From AP-15 sp963781215 (GTDB taxonomy: Bacteria; Pseudomonadota; Alphaproteobacteria; ATCC43930; CGMCC-115725), in the NCBI GenBank assembly GCA_963781215.1, contig CAWAFE010000051.1, forward strand, positions 10,228 to 74,227: a stretch of 64,000 nucleotides of DNA, given 5' to 3'. The notes under the pieces were generated by a model. It had not been told where the DNA came from. It saw only the letters and a list, made by a program, of their open reading frames with translations, and made no database searches. The position numbers and the translations under genes were made by a program. This document shows positions 10,192-21,260 of the stretch, piece by piece. How positions within the stretch are numbered: the stretch's first letter is position 1; the number at the start of each line of letters is the position of its first letter.

Positions 10192-10926
10192 ATCGGTCTC
10201 CCAAAGCGCCGGCCTATCCGAGGCGCTGCCGGTCTCTTGGGCCCCGGGTCGCGACAGCCTGCGATGTCGCGCCGCGCCAGTCTGCGAACCGGCTCACATT
10301 TCTACGATAATATCTCTCAAAAAAAGGATGTCGTCATCCGAACGGATGAGGGCATCGCTGTATCTGGATTTATTGTGCCGCGAGTGCTCGATAACCTTAA
10401 GGAAGGGTCCGTCGACCTCGCTCGAAGGAGCGGCCACCGCGCCGCGGCGGCCTTCGCCGAGGGGACGCCGCCATCAGCCGAAGCTTATCGCCGACAACGG
10501 TGCCAGGTGTTGACGAGACGCAGCGCACGCTCTCCGACAACCACGCAATTGCCACAGTCGCGTTATATTGCATTGGCCATTGGCGCTGTTGCAGAAGGGC
10601 TCCGTGATACCTGATCTCGACCTGATAAAGCAGTTGAAGCAGGGCGGCCTCTCGGCTTCGCTGCGCGCGATCGTCGCCGAAGCGCCGATTTTCTTGCTCT
10701 GATCCCTGATGTTCGGCATTCGCAAAATCTAGTGTCCCGATCGAGAAGTTCGCGATATCAACCGAATTCGCTGTCCCGGCCCACGGGTCCGGCAAGGGCC
10801 GGCCCGAGGGCGGGCTCCAGCCGGGATCCATTACCGGCATGGATCCCGGCTTTTTCGCCGGCAGAGCGAGGGACATGGGCAGCAAACCAAATCCCGCCGA
10901 CTTCTCGATCGAGACGTTAGGTCGCG
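10192..10926. other. Intergenic region between divergent genes, no supported gene
   Basis: The part next to 10191 should hold the promoter of secreted protein 1; the part next to 10927 should hold the promoter of the TPR-sulfotransferase. A short plus-strand frame ending at 10702 (starting VIPDLDLIKQLKQGG) looks protein-like but is only about 31 codons, and I cannot tie it to a family. The long minus-strand open frame here is a shadow. Confidence 0.45.
10821..10855 (+). terminator. Strong hairpin with T-run, terminator-like
   Basis: An 11-bp perfect stem (CCGGGATCCAT / ATGGATCCCGG) with a 7-base loop is followed by CTTTTT. It has the form of a rho-independent terminator reading rightward, yet no gene ends just upstream. 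It may be a stray palindromic repeat. Confidence 0.5.
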
Positions 10927-12745
10927 ATGCTCGCTGACCAATCCTTGTGCCCCTGCGGCAGCGGGCTGCGAACGCAGCGCTGCTGCGGGCTCGACCTTGC
11001 GGCGTTGCCGCCGGCGGGGGCGGGGGCACCGCTGTTGCCGGTGGTCGAGCGGGCCGGCGAGCTGGAGCGGCAGGGTGTGGCGGGCGAGGCCGAGCGGCTC
11101 TGTCGTGAGGTATTGGAATTGGCGCCGGGCCAGCCCGAGGCACTCGCCATCCTCTACCGCCTCTGCGGTGCCGCCGGGCGCGCCGGGGCGGCCGATGCAT
11201 TGCTGCGCCGCATCGTGCAATTGCATCCCAACACCTTCTGGGCGACCCACGACCTGGCCCTCGCATTGCTCGGCAGGGGTGCGATCGCCGAGGCCGAGAC
11301 CCACGCCCGCAACGCGGTGCGCATCGCGCCGGAAAACCCGCAATCGCACAATCTCATGGGCATGGTCATGACCGAGGCCAACCGGCCGCAGACCGGTGAA
11401 TATCATTATCGCCGGGTCATCGAGCTGTCCGGCCGGCGCGACCCGATCCTGCTGGCGAACCTCGCCTGGAACCTGAAGAACCAGGGCCGGATGGCCGAGT
11501 CGCGCCGGCTCTACGAGGAATCGGCGACGGCGGCGCCGGAGGTCGTGCCGACCCTGCTCGGCTGGGCGCGGATGGAGGAGGCCGACCGCAATTTCGAACG
11601 CGCCGCAGAGGTGTTGGCCCGCGCCGAGCGCCTGGCGCCCGACGATCCGGGCATCCTGCTGACCCGCGCGGTGCTGCACGGCCGCAGCAACGACCATGCG
11701 CGGGCGCTGGCCGTCCTCGACCGCGGGGCACCGAACGGTGGGACGCGGCCTCGGACCCAACGAGCTATTGGAGAAGGGGCGGCTCCTCGACCGGCTCGGC
11801 CGCTGGGACGAGGCGTTCGCCGCCTTCGCTGAAGGCAAGCGCCAGTGCCGCGAGGCGGGCGGTCTCGTCTATCAGGCGGACGCGGCGCGGCAGTTGGCCG
11901 AGCGGCTCCGCGGCTTCTTCACCGAGGCCCGGATGCGCATCCTGCCCCGCGCCGGGGTGCGCGACGACACGGCGCAGCCGGTCTTCATCCTCGGCTTCCC
12001 GCGATCCGGGACGACACTGGTCGAGCAGACCTTGTCGGCGCATCCCCGGATCTCGGCCGGCGACGAGTTGCCGCTCGTCAACGAAATCACGGTCACGATG
12101 CAGCGCACCCTCAACAGCCCGCTCGCCTATCCCGAGGCCTTGGCCGAATTGTGGATGGGCGACCGCCGCGACGGGCTCGACGAATTGCGCGATTATTACC
12201 TCGCCGGGGCGCGCCGGCTCGGCGTCATGGCGCCCGGTGCCTCTTGGTTCACCGACAAGATGCCATTGAACGAGACCCATCTCGGCCTCATCGCGCTGAT
12301 TTTCCCACGCGCGCCGTTGATCCATGTGCTGCGCCATCCGCTCGATGTCGTCTTGTCGGTCTTCGCCAACAATCTGACCCACGGCTTTTATTGCGCCTAT
12401 GCATTGGAGAGCGCGGCCGAGCATTACCGGCTGACGATGGAGCTGGTCGAGCATTATCGCGGCGAGCTCGCCCTGCGCTATCTGCCGGTCCGCTACGAGG
12501 ACATCGTCGACGACCAGGAAGCGAGCGTTCGACGCATGCTCGACTTTATCGGCGAGGCGTTCGACGAGCGCTGCCTCAATTTCCACGAGAACCGGCGCTA
12601 TGCCCGCACCGCGAGCTACGCCCAGGTGGCGGAGCCGCTCTACGACGCCTCGCGTTATCGCTGGCGCCATTACCGAGAGCATCTGGCCCCGGCGGCGGCG
12701 ATCCTGGCGCCGATGATCGAGCGCCTGGGATATGCCATTGACTGA
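10927..12745 (+). CDS. SEC-C/TPR/sulfotransferase protein, one frame jump near 11735
   Basis: Transfers sulfate from PAPS to an unknown acceptor. Residues 1-25 carry a SEC-C-type zinc motif (CPCGSGLRTQRCCG). Residues about 40-290 are TPR repeats. The C-terminal half is a sulfotransferase with P-loop GFPRSGTTLVEQ (about 356) and a second conserved stretch VLRHPLDVVLSVFANN, as in the PAPS 3'-phosphate site. The first frame runs from 10927 to 11832 and the second ends at 12745; VLDRG in one frame joins LGPNELLEKGRLLDRLG in the other at about 11735. The paralogue at 1-1541 is also disrupted close to the equivalent position. Its stop overlaps the next gene's ATG by 14 bp. Probably modifies a surface component; target unproven. 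Confidence 0.85.
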
Positions 12746-14134
12746 TCCCGCGCCTGCCGCCGCGCCGACCCCGGCCGAGCACATCGCGGCGCTGCTGGCG
12801 CTCGCCAACCGGCACGAGCAAGAGGGCCGACTCGACGAGGCCGAGGCCGTCCTCGACGATATCCTGGCGCAGGCGCCGGTCGAGCCGGGGGCCGTGCACC
12901 AGAAGGGCATCGTCCTCTTCCGCCGCGCCCGCATGGCCGAGGCGGCCGCACTCATGGAGCGGTCGATCGCGCTGCTGCCGGGCTCGGCGCTGTTCCACCG
13001 CAACCTCTGCGAGGTCTACCGCGCGCTCGGGCGTCGCGACGAGGCGCTCGCCATCGGCCGCCGTGCCGTCGAGCTCGACCCCGCCGACCCGCACGGCCAC
13101 CACAATCTCGGCGTTCTGCACTACGACCGCCTCGAGCTCGACGAGGCGATTGCCGCAGCCGAGCGCGCCTTGGCGCTCGATCCCGAGCTGCCCGGCGCGC
13201 ATTTCAGCATCGCCGAGGCGTCGTTGCTGCGCGGCGATTTCGCGCGCGGCTGGGAGGAGTATGAATGGCGTTTCCGGCTCGCCGGCGCGGCGCCATTGAT
13301 GCCGCCCGGCGAGCGGCGGCAATGGGACGGCAGGCCGCTCGGCCAGGGCAACACATTGCTGCTGGTCGCCGACCAGGGCTATGGCGACGTGATCCAGTTC
13401 GCCCGCTACATCCCCTGGGCGGCGGCTCGCTGCACCGACATCGCGATCGCCTGCAGCAGCGAATTGCACCCGGTGGTGGCGCAGCTGGCCCCGGCGGGCG
13501 CGCTCTTCGATCATTGGGACCGAGTGCCCGAATTCGCCGCCTATTGCGCGCTCTCCGGTCTGCCGCGGCTCGCCGGCACCAGAGCTGCAGACGATCCCCG
13601 CCGATACCCCCTACATCCGCGCCGAGGAGGGGCGTTTTGCCGCCTGGGCCGAGCGGCTGTGGGCGATGTTGCCGCGCGGCTACCGCCGCATCGGGATCGC
13701 CTGGGCCGGGCGCCCGACCCACCGCAATGATCTGCAGGCGCTCGATCCGGCTCGCCACCCTGGCACCGCTCGCGGCACTGCCAGGGGTGGCGCTGGTGTC
13801 GTTGCAGAAGGGCTCGGCGCAGGCCGAGATCGGCTCCTATTGGGGGCGGGCACCGCTGTTGAGCCTCGGCCCCGAGCTCCGCGACTTCGGCGACACGATG
13901 GCGGTCATCGAATGCCTGGAGCTGGTGGTCACCGTCGACACCTCGATCGCCCACCTCGCCGGCGCGATGGGCAAGCCCGTTTGGGTCATGCTGCCCCACG
14001 CGCCGGATTGGCGCTGGCTCCTCGGCCGCGCCGACAGCCCCTGGTACCCCTCGGCCCGCCTCTTCCGGCAATCGGCCGACCGAAGCTGGGAGCCGGTGGC
14101 CGCGGCAGTCGCCGCGGCCCTGTCTACGAGATGA
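12732..14134 (+). CDS. TPR protein with glycosyltransferase-9-like C-terminal domain, two frame jumps
   Basis: Residues about 15-190 are TPR repeats (for example HHNLGVLHYDRLELDEAIA). The C-terminal half has the GT9/heptosyltransferase-like signature ADQGYGDVIQFARYIPWA and later VDTSIAHLAGAMGKPVW with SPWYPSARLFRQ, typical of TPR-linked glycosyltransferases. Reading starts at ATG 12732, inside the end of the sulfotransferase gene. It changes frame near 13580 (an extra base in ACCAGAGCTG) and again near 13755, and ends at 14134. The stop overlaps the end of the convergent secreted protein 2 by 11 bp. Position between two giant secreted proteins suggests it glycosylates one of them or a glycan; this is inference. 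Confidence 0.8.
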
Positions 14135-17100
14135 AGAAGAGGTGGCCGGTGGGGTCGGGGTGGCCGGTCAGGGTGACGACGAGCTTCTCGGTGGCGGTGG
14201 TGCCGGCGGCCGAATAGAACAGGTCGCCGTTGGCGGTGTCGTAGGCAAAACGCTGGGTGGTGGCGGTGAAGGCGCCGGTGGCGTTCTTGGTGAACAGCGC
14301 CGCCGGCAACGGCTTCGGCGTCGCGGTGGCGCCGCTCAGGCCGAGGGCGAAGCCCGCATTGCCGAACGCGATCTGGTCGCCCGCCGCCGGGGTGAAGTCG
14401 GCGACCGTGTTGCTGCCGGGGGCGCTGAAGGCGAACTCGTCGGCGCCGGCGCCGCCGGTCATCGCCGTCTTGCCGGCGGCAAAGAACACGTCGTTGCCGG
14501 CGCCGCCGTTCAGCGCATCCGCGCCGGTGCCGGCATGGACGACGATATGATCGCCCGCCGGCAGGGTCGAGGCGGTCAAGGTGGTGCCGTTGTTGCCGTC
14601 GGAGACGGTGATCGGGGCGCCGGCGGCGAGCCCGGTGAAGTTGCCGCTCGCCAGGGTCAGGCTGTTGGCCGCCGCCATTGGCCAGGTCATAGGTCTCGAC
14701 CCCGCTGACTCCGCCCGCCGCGACCGTGCCGGCCGTGGTCATGTCCAGATGATCGCTGCCGGCCCCGCCCGCGACCGTGTCGCTCGCCGCCAGCGCCGCC
14801 GCGGTGAACTGGAAGATGTCGTTGCCTGCGCCGCCGGTGAAGCTGTCCTTCCCGGCGCCGCCGACCATCACCACCCGGTTCGGCGCGGTCACAGCCGAGG
14901 CATTGACGGTGTTGCCGGCATTGCCGCCGGTAACCCAGATCGAGGCCCCGGTCACCCCGCTGAAATTGGCGTTCGCCGAGGCTCAGGCTGTTCGCCGCCC
15001 CATTGGCCGAGATAATAGGTCTCGACCCCGCTGACCCCGCCCGCCACCACCGTGCCGGCGGTGGTCATCACCAGCTGGTCGCTGCCGGCCCCGCCCGCGA
15101 CCGTGTCGCTCGCCGCCAGCGCCGCGACGGTGAACTGGAAGACATCGTTGCCGGCGCCGCCGGTGAACACATCCTTGCCGGCGCCGCCGACCATCACCAC
15201 CCGGTTCGGCGCGGTCAGCGCCGAGGCATTGACGGTGTTGCCGGCGGTCCCGCCATAGACCGTGATCGAGGCGCCGGTCACCCCGGTGAAGTTGGCGTTC
15301 GCCAGGCTCAGGCTGTTCGCCGCCCCATTGGCCAGCTCGTAAACCTCGACCCCGCTGACTTTGGCCGCCGCGACCGTGCCGGCCGTGGTCATGTCCAGAT
15401 AATCGTTGCCGCCGCCGCCCACGACCGTATCGGTCGCCGCCAGGGTAGCCGCGGTGAACATGAAGATGTCGCTGCCCGCGCCGCCGGTGAAACGTCCTTG
15501 CCGGCGCCGCCGACCAAGATCACCCGGTTCGGCGCGGTCAGCGCCGAGGCATTGACGGTGTTGCCGGCATTGCCGCCAGTAACCGAGATCGAGGCCGCCG
15601 GTCACCCCGGTGAAGTTGGCGTTCGCCGAGGGTCAGGCTGTTCGCCGCCCCATTGGCCAGCGTAATAGGTCTCGACCCCGCTGACCCCGCCCGCCGCGAC
15701 CGTGCCGGCGGTGGTCATCACCAGCTGGTCGCTGCCGGCCCCGCCCGCGACCGTGTCGCTCGCCGCCAGCGCCGCCGCGGTGAACTGGAAGATGTCGTTG
15801 CCGGCGCCGCCGGTGAACACATCCTTGCCGGCGCCGCCGACCATCACCGCCCGGTTCGGCGCGGTCAGCGCCGAGGCATTGACGGTGTTGCCGGCGGTCC
15901 CGCCATAGACCGTGATCGAGGCGCCGGTCACCCCGGTAAAGTTGGCGTTCGACGAGGCTCAGGCTGTTCGCCGCCCCATTGGCCAGCTCGTAAACCTCGA
16001 CCCCGCTGACTTTGGCCGCCGCGACCGTGCCGGCCGTGGTCATGTCCAGATAATCGTTGCCGCCGCCGCCCACGACCGTGTCGGTCGCCGCCAGGGTAGC
16101 CGCGGTGAACATGAAGATGTCGCTGCCCGCCCCGCCGGTGAAGCATGTCCTTGCCGGCGCCGCCGACCATCACCACCCGGTTCGGCGCGGTCACAGCCGA
16201 GGCATTGACGGTGTTGCCGGCATTGCCGCCATAGACCCAGATCGAGGCCGCCGGTCACCCCGGTGAAGTTGGCGTTCGCCGAGGCTCAGGCTGTTCGCCG
16301 CCCCATTGGCCAGCGTAATAGGTCTCGACCCCGCTGACCCCGCCCGCCGCGACCGTGCCGGCGGTGGTCATCACCAGCTGGTCGCTGCCGGCCCCGCCCG
16401 CGACCGTGTCGCTCGCCGCCAGCGCCGCCGCGGTGAACTGGAAGATGTCGTTGCCGGCGCCGCCGGTGAACACATCCTTGCCGGCGCCGCCGACCATCAC
16501 CGCCCGGTTCGGCGCGGTCAGCGCCGAGGCATTGACGGTGTTGCCGGCGGTCCCGCCATAGACCGTGATCGAGGCGCCGGTCACCCCGGTGAAGTTGGCG
16601 TTCGCCGAGGCTCAGGCTGTTCGCCGCCCCATTGGCCAGCTCGTAAACCTCGACCCCGCTGACTTTGGCCGCCGCGACCGTGCCGGCGGTGGTCATGTCC
16701 AGATAATCGTTGCCGCCGCCGCCCACGACCGTGTCGGTCGCCGCCAGGGTAGCCGCGGTGAACTTGAAGATGTCGCTGCCCGCGCCGCCGGTGAACACAT
16801 CCTTGCCGGCGCCGCCGACAAAGGTCACCCGGTTCGGCGCGGCACTCGTGACCGTCAGGCTCTGCGCCGCCGTCGCGGGGCTCTGGTTGGCGGCGACATC
16901 GACCTGGCTGGCGCTGAGGCTGTGCGCCCCAATCGCCAGCGGGCTCGCCGTGGTGATCGACCAGCCGCCGCCCGCCGCCGCCACCTTCGCCGTCCCGACT
17001 GCCGTCGCGCCGTCGAAGAGGGTGACGGTGTCGCCGGCCGCGCCCGTGCCGGCAACCGTCACCGTGTCGCCCGAGGCACCCTTGTCCGCTGCCACCGCAA

Positions 17101-19022
17101 AGCTCAGCCCCAAGGGTACCGGCGGGCCGATGGTGATGTCGGTCCCGCTATGGCCGTCGGAACTGAGATCGAATTCGGAAGTCGTATATGAACCCGCCAG
17201 GTTGAGAACCGTGACCGTCGTGCTGCCATTCAGCACCGTAAGCTTGCCGCTCGAATAAGTGACGCTGGTCGCCGCGGTATTGATCAGATCGATGACGTCG
17301 CCCTTGGCAAAACCGGAGATCGTTCCGGTAGAGGCGGTCAGGCTGACAAGCGTCGTCGTCCATACCGCACCAGGGTCGAAAACCACTTTCCCGAAATTGG
17401 CAAAGTTCGTCCCCAACCCGCTGAGCGTGCCTGCCCCCGAGCCTTTGGCCAGCTCGAGCGTGGCATTGGCGCCGCCGCCCTTCACGGTACCGACGATAGA
17501 AAAACCAGGATCGAGGATCAGCGTGGCTGCGGCGCCGAGCGTCACAGTTCCTGCGCCGGAAAGCGTGGCTCCGGCATCGACCAAGACTTGTGCGGTGCCG
17601 AGGGTCTGGCCGCTGGCGAGCGTGTACGGCGTTGCACCGGACAGTTCCAACCTGCCGTTGCCGATGACCGTCGTCGGGATAGCGCCGCCCCCGGTCAACT
17701 CGAGTACCGCGCTGGCGTCCACCACCACCGAGCCGATGGCCGAGAGCCGCACGGGAGTGTCAACAAAGGTGCCGTTGTCGAGTTGCAGCTTGCCGCCGCC
17801 GATAATCGTCGCCGGAAGCGCCCCGCCGGCGGTGATCGCGATCGTGTCGCCGGCGGCGAAACCGCTGATCGTGCCGGCAAAGCCCCGCGCGATACCCGAG
17901 GCCGACCACTTAGCTCCAGCGTCGAACACGATCGAGTTGAAATGGAGGAACTGCGTCCCGAGGCCGGTGACCGTGCCGGTAGACGCTGCCGAAGCGAGTT
18001 CCAGCGTGTTGCTGGCGCTGCTGTTGCCGATGACCAATCCGGAAAATTTGAAGCCCGGGTCCAGCACCACCAAATTGCTGCCGCCGGCTCCATAGCAGCT
18101 TACTGCCGTGCCGCTATTTCCGACGATTGATCCGGCGTTCGTCAGCGTGCCGCCACCATCGATGGCAACGCCGGTGGTGGCTCCCGTAATTTTTCCTGAG
18201 GCAGCGTTGACGATCGAAGCTCCATTAAGGCCGAGAACGCCCACGCCAGAATTGGTGGTTGACGCGATGCTGCCGTAATTGACCACCGTCCCGGCGCCGT
18301 AAATTTGAACGCCGCGATAAAGGCCGACGATCGAAGCGGAGGCCGCGTTTCTGACCGATCCGCCGGAAGCCAAATCGACGCCTGCGAAAGCGCCGCCGGC
18401 GATGCTGCCTTGATTGACCACAGTCCCGGCACCGCCGCCAATCAGAACCCCGTCGCCGTCGCCTTTAATCGAAGCGCCAGCCGCATTGGTGACTGAACCG
18501 CCAGATTGTAGATGGACGCCGTTGTCATGCGAGCCAAACGTACTGGCGATGCTGCCGTTATTGACCACACTCCCGGCGCCACCGGAGATATTCACGCCAC
18601 CGCTGCGGCCGGTGATCGAAGCGCCAGCCGTGTTGGTGACGGAACCGCCAGATAGCAGATCGACGCCGAATTGCTGATAGACGTAGGCTCCGGTCGAGGC
18701 CGAACCCCCGATGCTACCGTGATTGACCACGGTCCCGGCACCGCCGGCGATTTTCACGCCGGTATAGCCCGTGATCGAAGCAGAGGCCGCGTTGGTGACC
18801 GATCCGCCGGGAGCCAAATAGACGCCAACGCCAGCGGCAGAGCCGGCAATCGTTCCGTTGTTCTGGATGGAAAAGAACACGGTCGAACCGGGAGCCGTGT
18901 AAACAGTTTGGGGATAATTGGGATTGGAGATGGAAACGCCGGCTCCGATGACGATCGGGACTCGTATACAAAGCCGGGTTAAGATTAATCCCGACCGTCG
19001 TGCTCTTGCTGATCGTCGTCAC
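14124..19022 (-). CDS. Large secreted beta-helix/RTX-like protein 2, about 1630 codons, many frame jumps
   Basis: GTG start at 19022 with GGGAGGA just upstream. The first 19 codons (to LYTS) join IVIGAGVSISNPNYPQ one frame over near 18963. A long open frame then runs to about 16605 with beta-helix repeats (GSVTNAAGASI, GAGTVVNHGSI) and an Ig-like or cadherin-like segment (about 16850-17100). It then enters RTX-like modules (GGAGKDVFTGGAGNDIF). Between 16610 and 14690 the frame changes repeatedly. The last 188 codons (14124-14690) are almost identical to the C-terminus of protein 1, including the final HPDPTGHLFFIS. The heavy indel load makes this either a pseudogene or a badly resolved repeat. 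If functional it should use the same ABC/HlyD exporter. Confidence 0.75.
15591..16840. repeat. Tandem duplication with a 653-bp period inside secreted protein 2
   Basis: The segment from 15591 to about 16190 recurs from 16244 to about 16840 with nearly the same sequence. The copies share the same extra bases: GAGGCCGCCGG at 15591 and 16244, CGCCGAGG near 15625 and 16278, CGTAATAGG at 15661 and 16314, and CGAGGCTC near 15952 and 16605. The duplication is therefore younger than these frameshifts, or both come from the same assembly problem. Confidence 0.8.
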
Positions 19023-19794
19023 CCAATCCTCCCGAGCCCGACCCTTGGCAATCTACGCCCCCTAGCAGGTTGCGTCCGAGCAGGCACCACTGTCGTCATA
19101 GCTAGCGAGCGTGTAACCTTAAAGGGTGACCCTTGGGATGGCAAGTTTAATCCCCGAAGCCCCGTCATGCCGGCACGGGCGGCGCCCGCGGCCGGGCGAT
19201 TAGCTCGATCCGCGAACATCTGCCGCGATACGGCGAACTCGGCCAGCTGGCACGTGAGGTAGCGATCGTGGCTGACGACCTCAGATCGGACCCCTCAATG
19301 CGCGCTGCGCACCACAAGATAGAATGTCAGAAGGATGATAAAAATTGTGCAACGATCATTTGTCCACGCCTGTCAGTATTGAGTTCGCCGCATAAGCTCC
19401 TGTATTAACCAGCATTTCTCATATGGGCTCTAGTTTTCGCGCTGCAGTGGCGCGACGGACGGCCGAGCAGCTGGGAGAGTGGCGGTTGTGGATTGAAACG
19501 ACTGGGTTCAACGTTTCCAAGTCCTCTCGGGGACAATGATCCCACTAGTGGATCGGGGGTTATTTTAGTCGCTCTTTCTGGTTCGGCAGGCCAGCCCACG
19601 GGTCCGGGCTGCGGCCGACCCGACGACAGGCTCCGAGGTCGAGCTAGCATTCCTTGATGCGGTTTTCCATCTCGCCGCGCGCGCAGAAGAGCCCTTCATA
19701 AAGGTGGCGGGGCTCATGCTCCTGCCGCGCCAGCGAGGTGACGACAAACTGCGGATTGTCAACGATGGATCGGGGGGCCATCGCCCGCTATCGG
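19023..19794. other. Intergenic, 770 bp without a supported gene
   Basis: Between the start of secreted protein 2 and the end of the methyltransferase. Only short, featureless open frames are visible. The segment at about 19300-19420 is AT-richer than average. I see no tRNA or obvious IS end. Confidence 0.5.
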
Positions 19795-20669
19795 TCACCC
19801 AGGTTTCCGCAAGATCAGCGCGAACGAGGGTGTTACGGCACCGCACGATAAGCCGAACAGGCGGCCGATGACAGCGAGCATCCGCACGATGCGGATCCTC
19901 GCCGGACCGTCCCCGCTGTTCTCGCGGGCGGCGAAATAGCTGCGTCCCCCATCCGCGCGCACGAGATCGCCATAGCCTCGCAAAGGCCTTGTCACCTGCC
20001 AGGGAAAGATGCCGCGCTGCCGCCGGCCGCACAGCTTGTCCCAAGACGCCGGGATGTAATTCGATAGCCAACGCCGCGAATGGACTTCGCGAGGTGCAAG
20101 CCGGTTGCTGGTCGCAAGGACGAGCAGCACGCCGCCGGGGGCCAGGACCCGGTCGATTTCGCTCAATATCCGGGACAGCTGAGGAGGATCGACATATTCC
20201 AACACGCTTTGGCAAGTAACGAAGTCGAAGTTCTCGCTCGAGAACGGCAGCGGGCTCCCCGCCGTGACCCACACGAAGTCAATGTTGCCGGCGCCATACC
20301 GAGCCGCGTTGGCTGCCGCGATCGCCAAGCAGCGCCGATCGGTGTCGACCGCCGTCACCTCGGCACCTAGACACCGTAATATGATCGCCGTCGCCCCGAC
20401 GTTGAAGCCGAATTCCAGGCCGCGCTTGCCGCGGATATCGCCGAGGAAAAACGCGATGTAAGAGAGCTCTTCGACCATACCGCATCGACATAGCCGCCGA
20501 TCCAGCGATCGTCAGGATCCCAACCTTGCCGCGCCACCTCGGCCCGAAAGAGCGCATCGAGCGCCAAGTCACGGACCATCGGGGGCGGGTGCGCGATCAC
20601 CGGAACGCAAGGCTCGTTCGCAGCCCGGGCGTCGCTGCGCCGCCGTCGCAGCGTCGCGCAGTCCCACAT
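19795..20669 (-). CDS. Class I SAM-dependent methyltransferase, one frame jump near 20482
   Basis: Motif I is present as LEFGFNVGATA, the acidic residue binding SAM ribose in AVDTDRR, and a post-motif GSPLPFSSENFDFVTC followed by LSEIDRVLAPGGVLLVLA, as in UbiE/Methyltransf_11 proteins. The N-terminal 60 residues (for example ALFRAEVARQGWDPDDRWIG) are read in a different frame that joins MVEELSYIAFF near 20482, so one base is missing or extra. The start could be the ATG at 20669 or the GTG at 20681. The substrate cannot be told. Its neighbours on either side are surface-polymer genes, which would fit a sugar or lipid substrate. Confidence 0.75.
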
Positions 20670-21109
20670 AAATCGGCACACCTCGCGGTCAGTAACGCCA
20701 CACTCGGCTGTTCACTAGATTTCGCGCCATCCGCGCAATGGCTCGCCGCGCTGTCCCCCGGCCTTGAACCATGCGGCGCCGGAGCGCGCGAACGTCGTCG
20801 GGTCGAACACATCCGAGTGCCGATCCGAGGAATTCGAGCAAGCACTCGAACCGCCGCTGGTTCACGTGGTTTCGCTGCATGTTCTGATGCCTGAACCGAC
20901 ATTCCCCAAATTCCTGGTGGTTGTGAGGCGATGATCGTCCATTCGAGCACCTCGGGCAACGGCAAATTGCCCTTCGCGTGGTTGAAACCGCCAGTTGACT
21001 ACGCCGAGGCGATGAAACGCTGCATCAGGCGCACGACGCCGTCGAAAATATTGACGCAATTTACTTTCATTGCTTAGATTTCACCAAGCTGAATATCGAT
21101 AAGATTGAG
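20670..21109. other. Intergenic; one weak minus-strand open frame
   Basis: A 63-codon minus-strand frame (20689-20880) with a basic composition (DDVRALRRRMVQGRGTARRA) could be a small protein or a remnant, but there is no clear ribosome binding site or family. Nothing else is supported. Confidence 0.35.
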
Positions 21110-21150
21110 ATGATCGGAGATCAATCCTTGTGCCGCTGCGGTAGCGATTC
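21110..21150 (+). pseudogene. 5' scrap of a third SEC-C/TPR-sulfotransferase gene
   Basis: ATG followed by codons for MIGDQSLCRCGSD closely matches the start of the 10927 gene (MLADQSLCPCGSG) at both DNA and protein level, then similarity stops abruptly. The frame continues only as a shadow into uppP. It looks like the remains of a paralogue lost by deletion. Confidence 0.6.
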
Positions 21151-21260
21151 GTCGATTTTTCGCCCCGTGCCGTCCTCTCGCTCCCCAAGAAGGGATAGGT
21201 GCCAGCCGTCAATGGCCGGCTGGATTGACAGGCCGCGCCCGATGCGGCAGGTGAGCGGCC

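Noticed and set aside
10397..11266. 289-codon minus-strand frame
   Set aside because: Antisense shadow of the TPR-sulfotransferase start and of intergenic DNA; no recognisable features.
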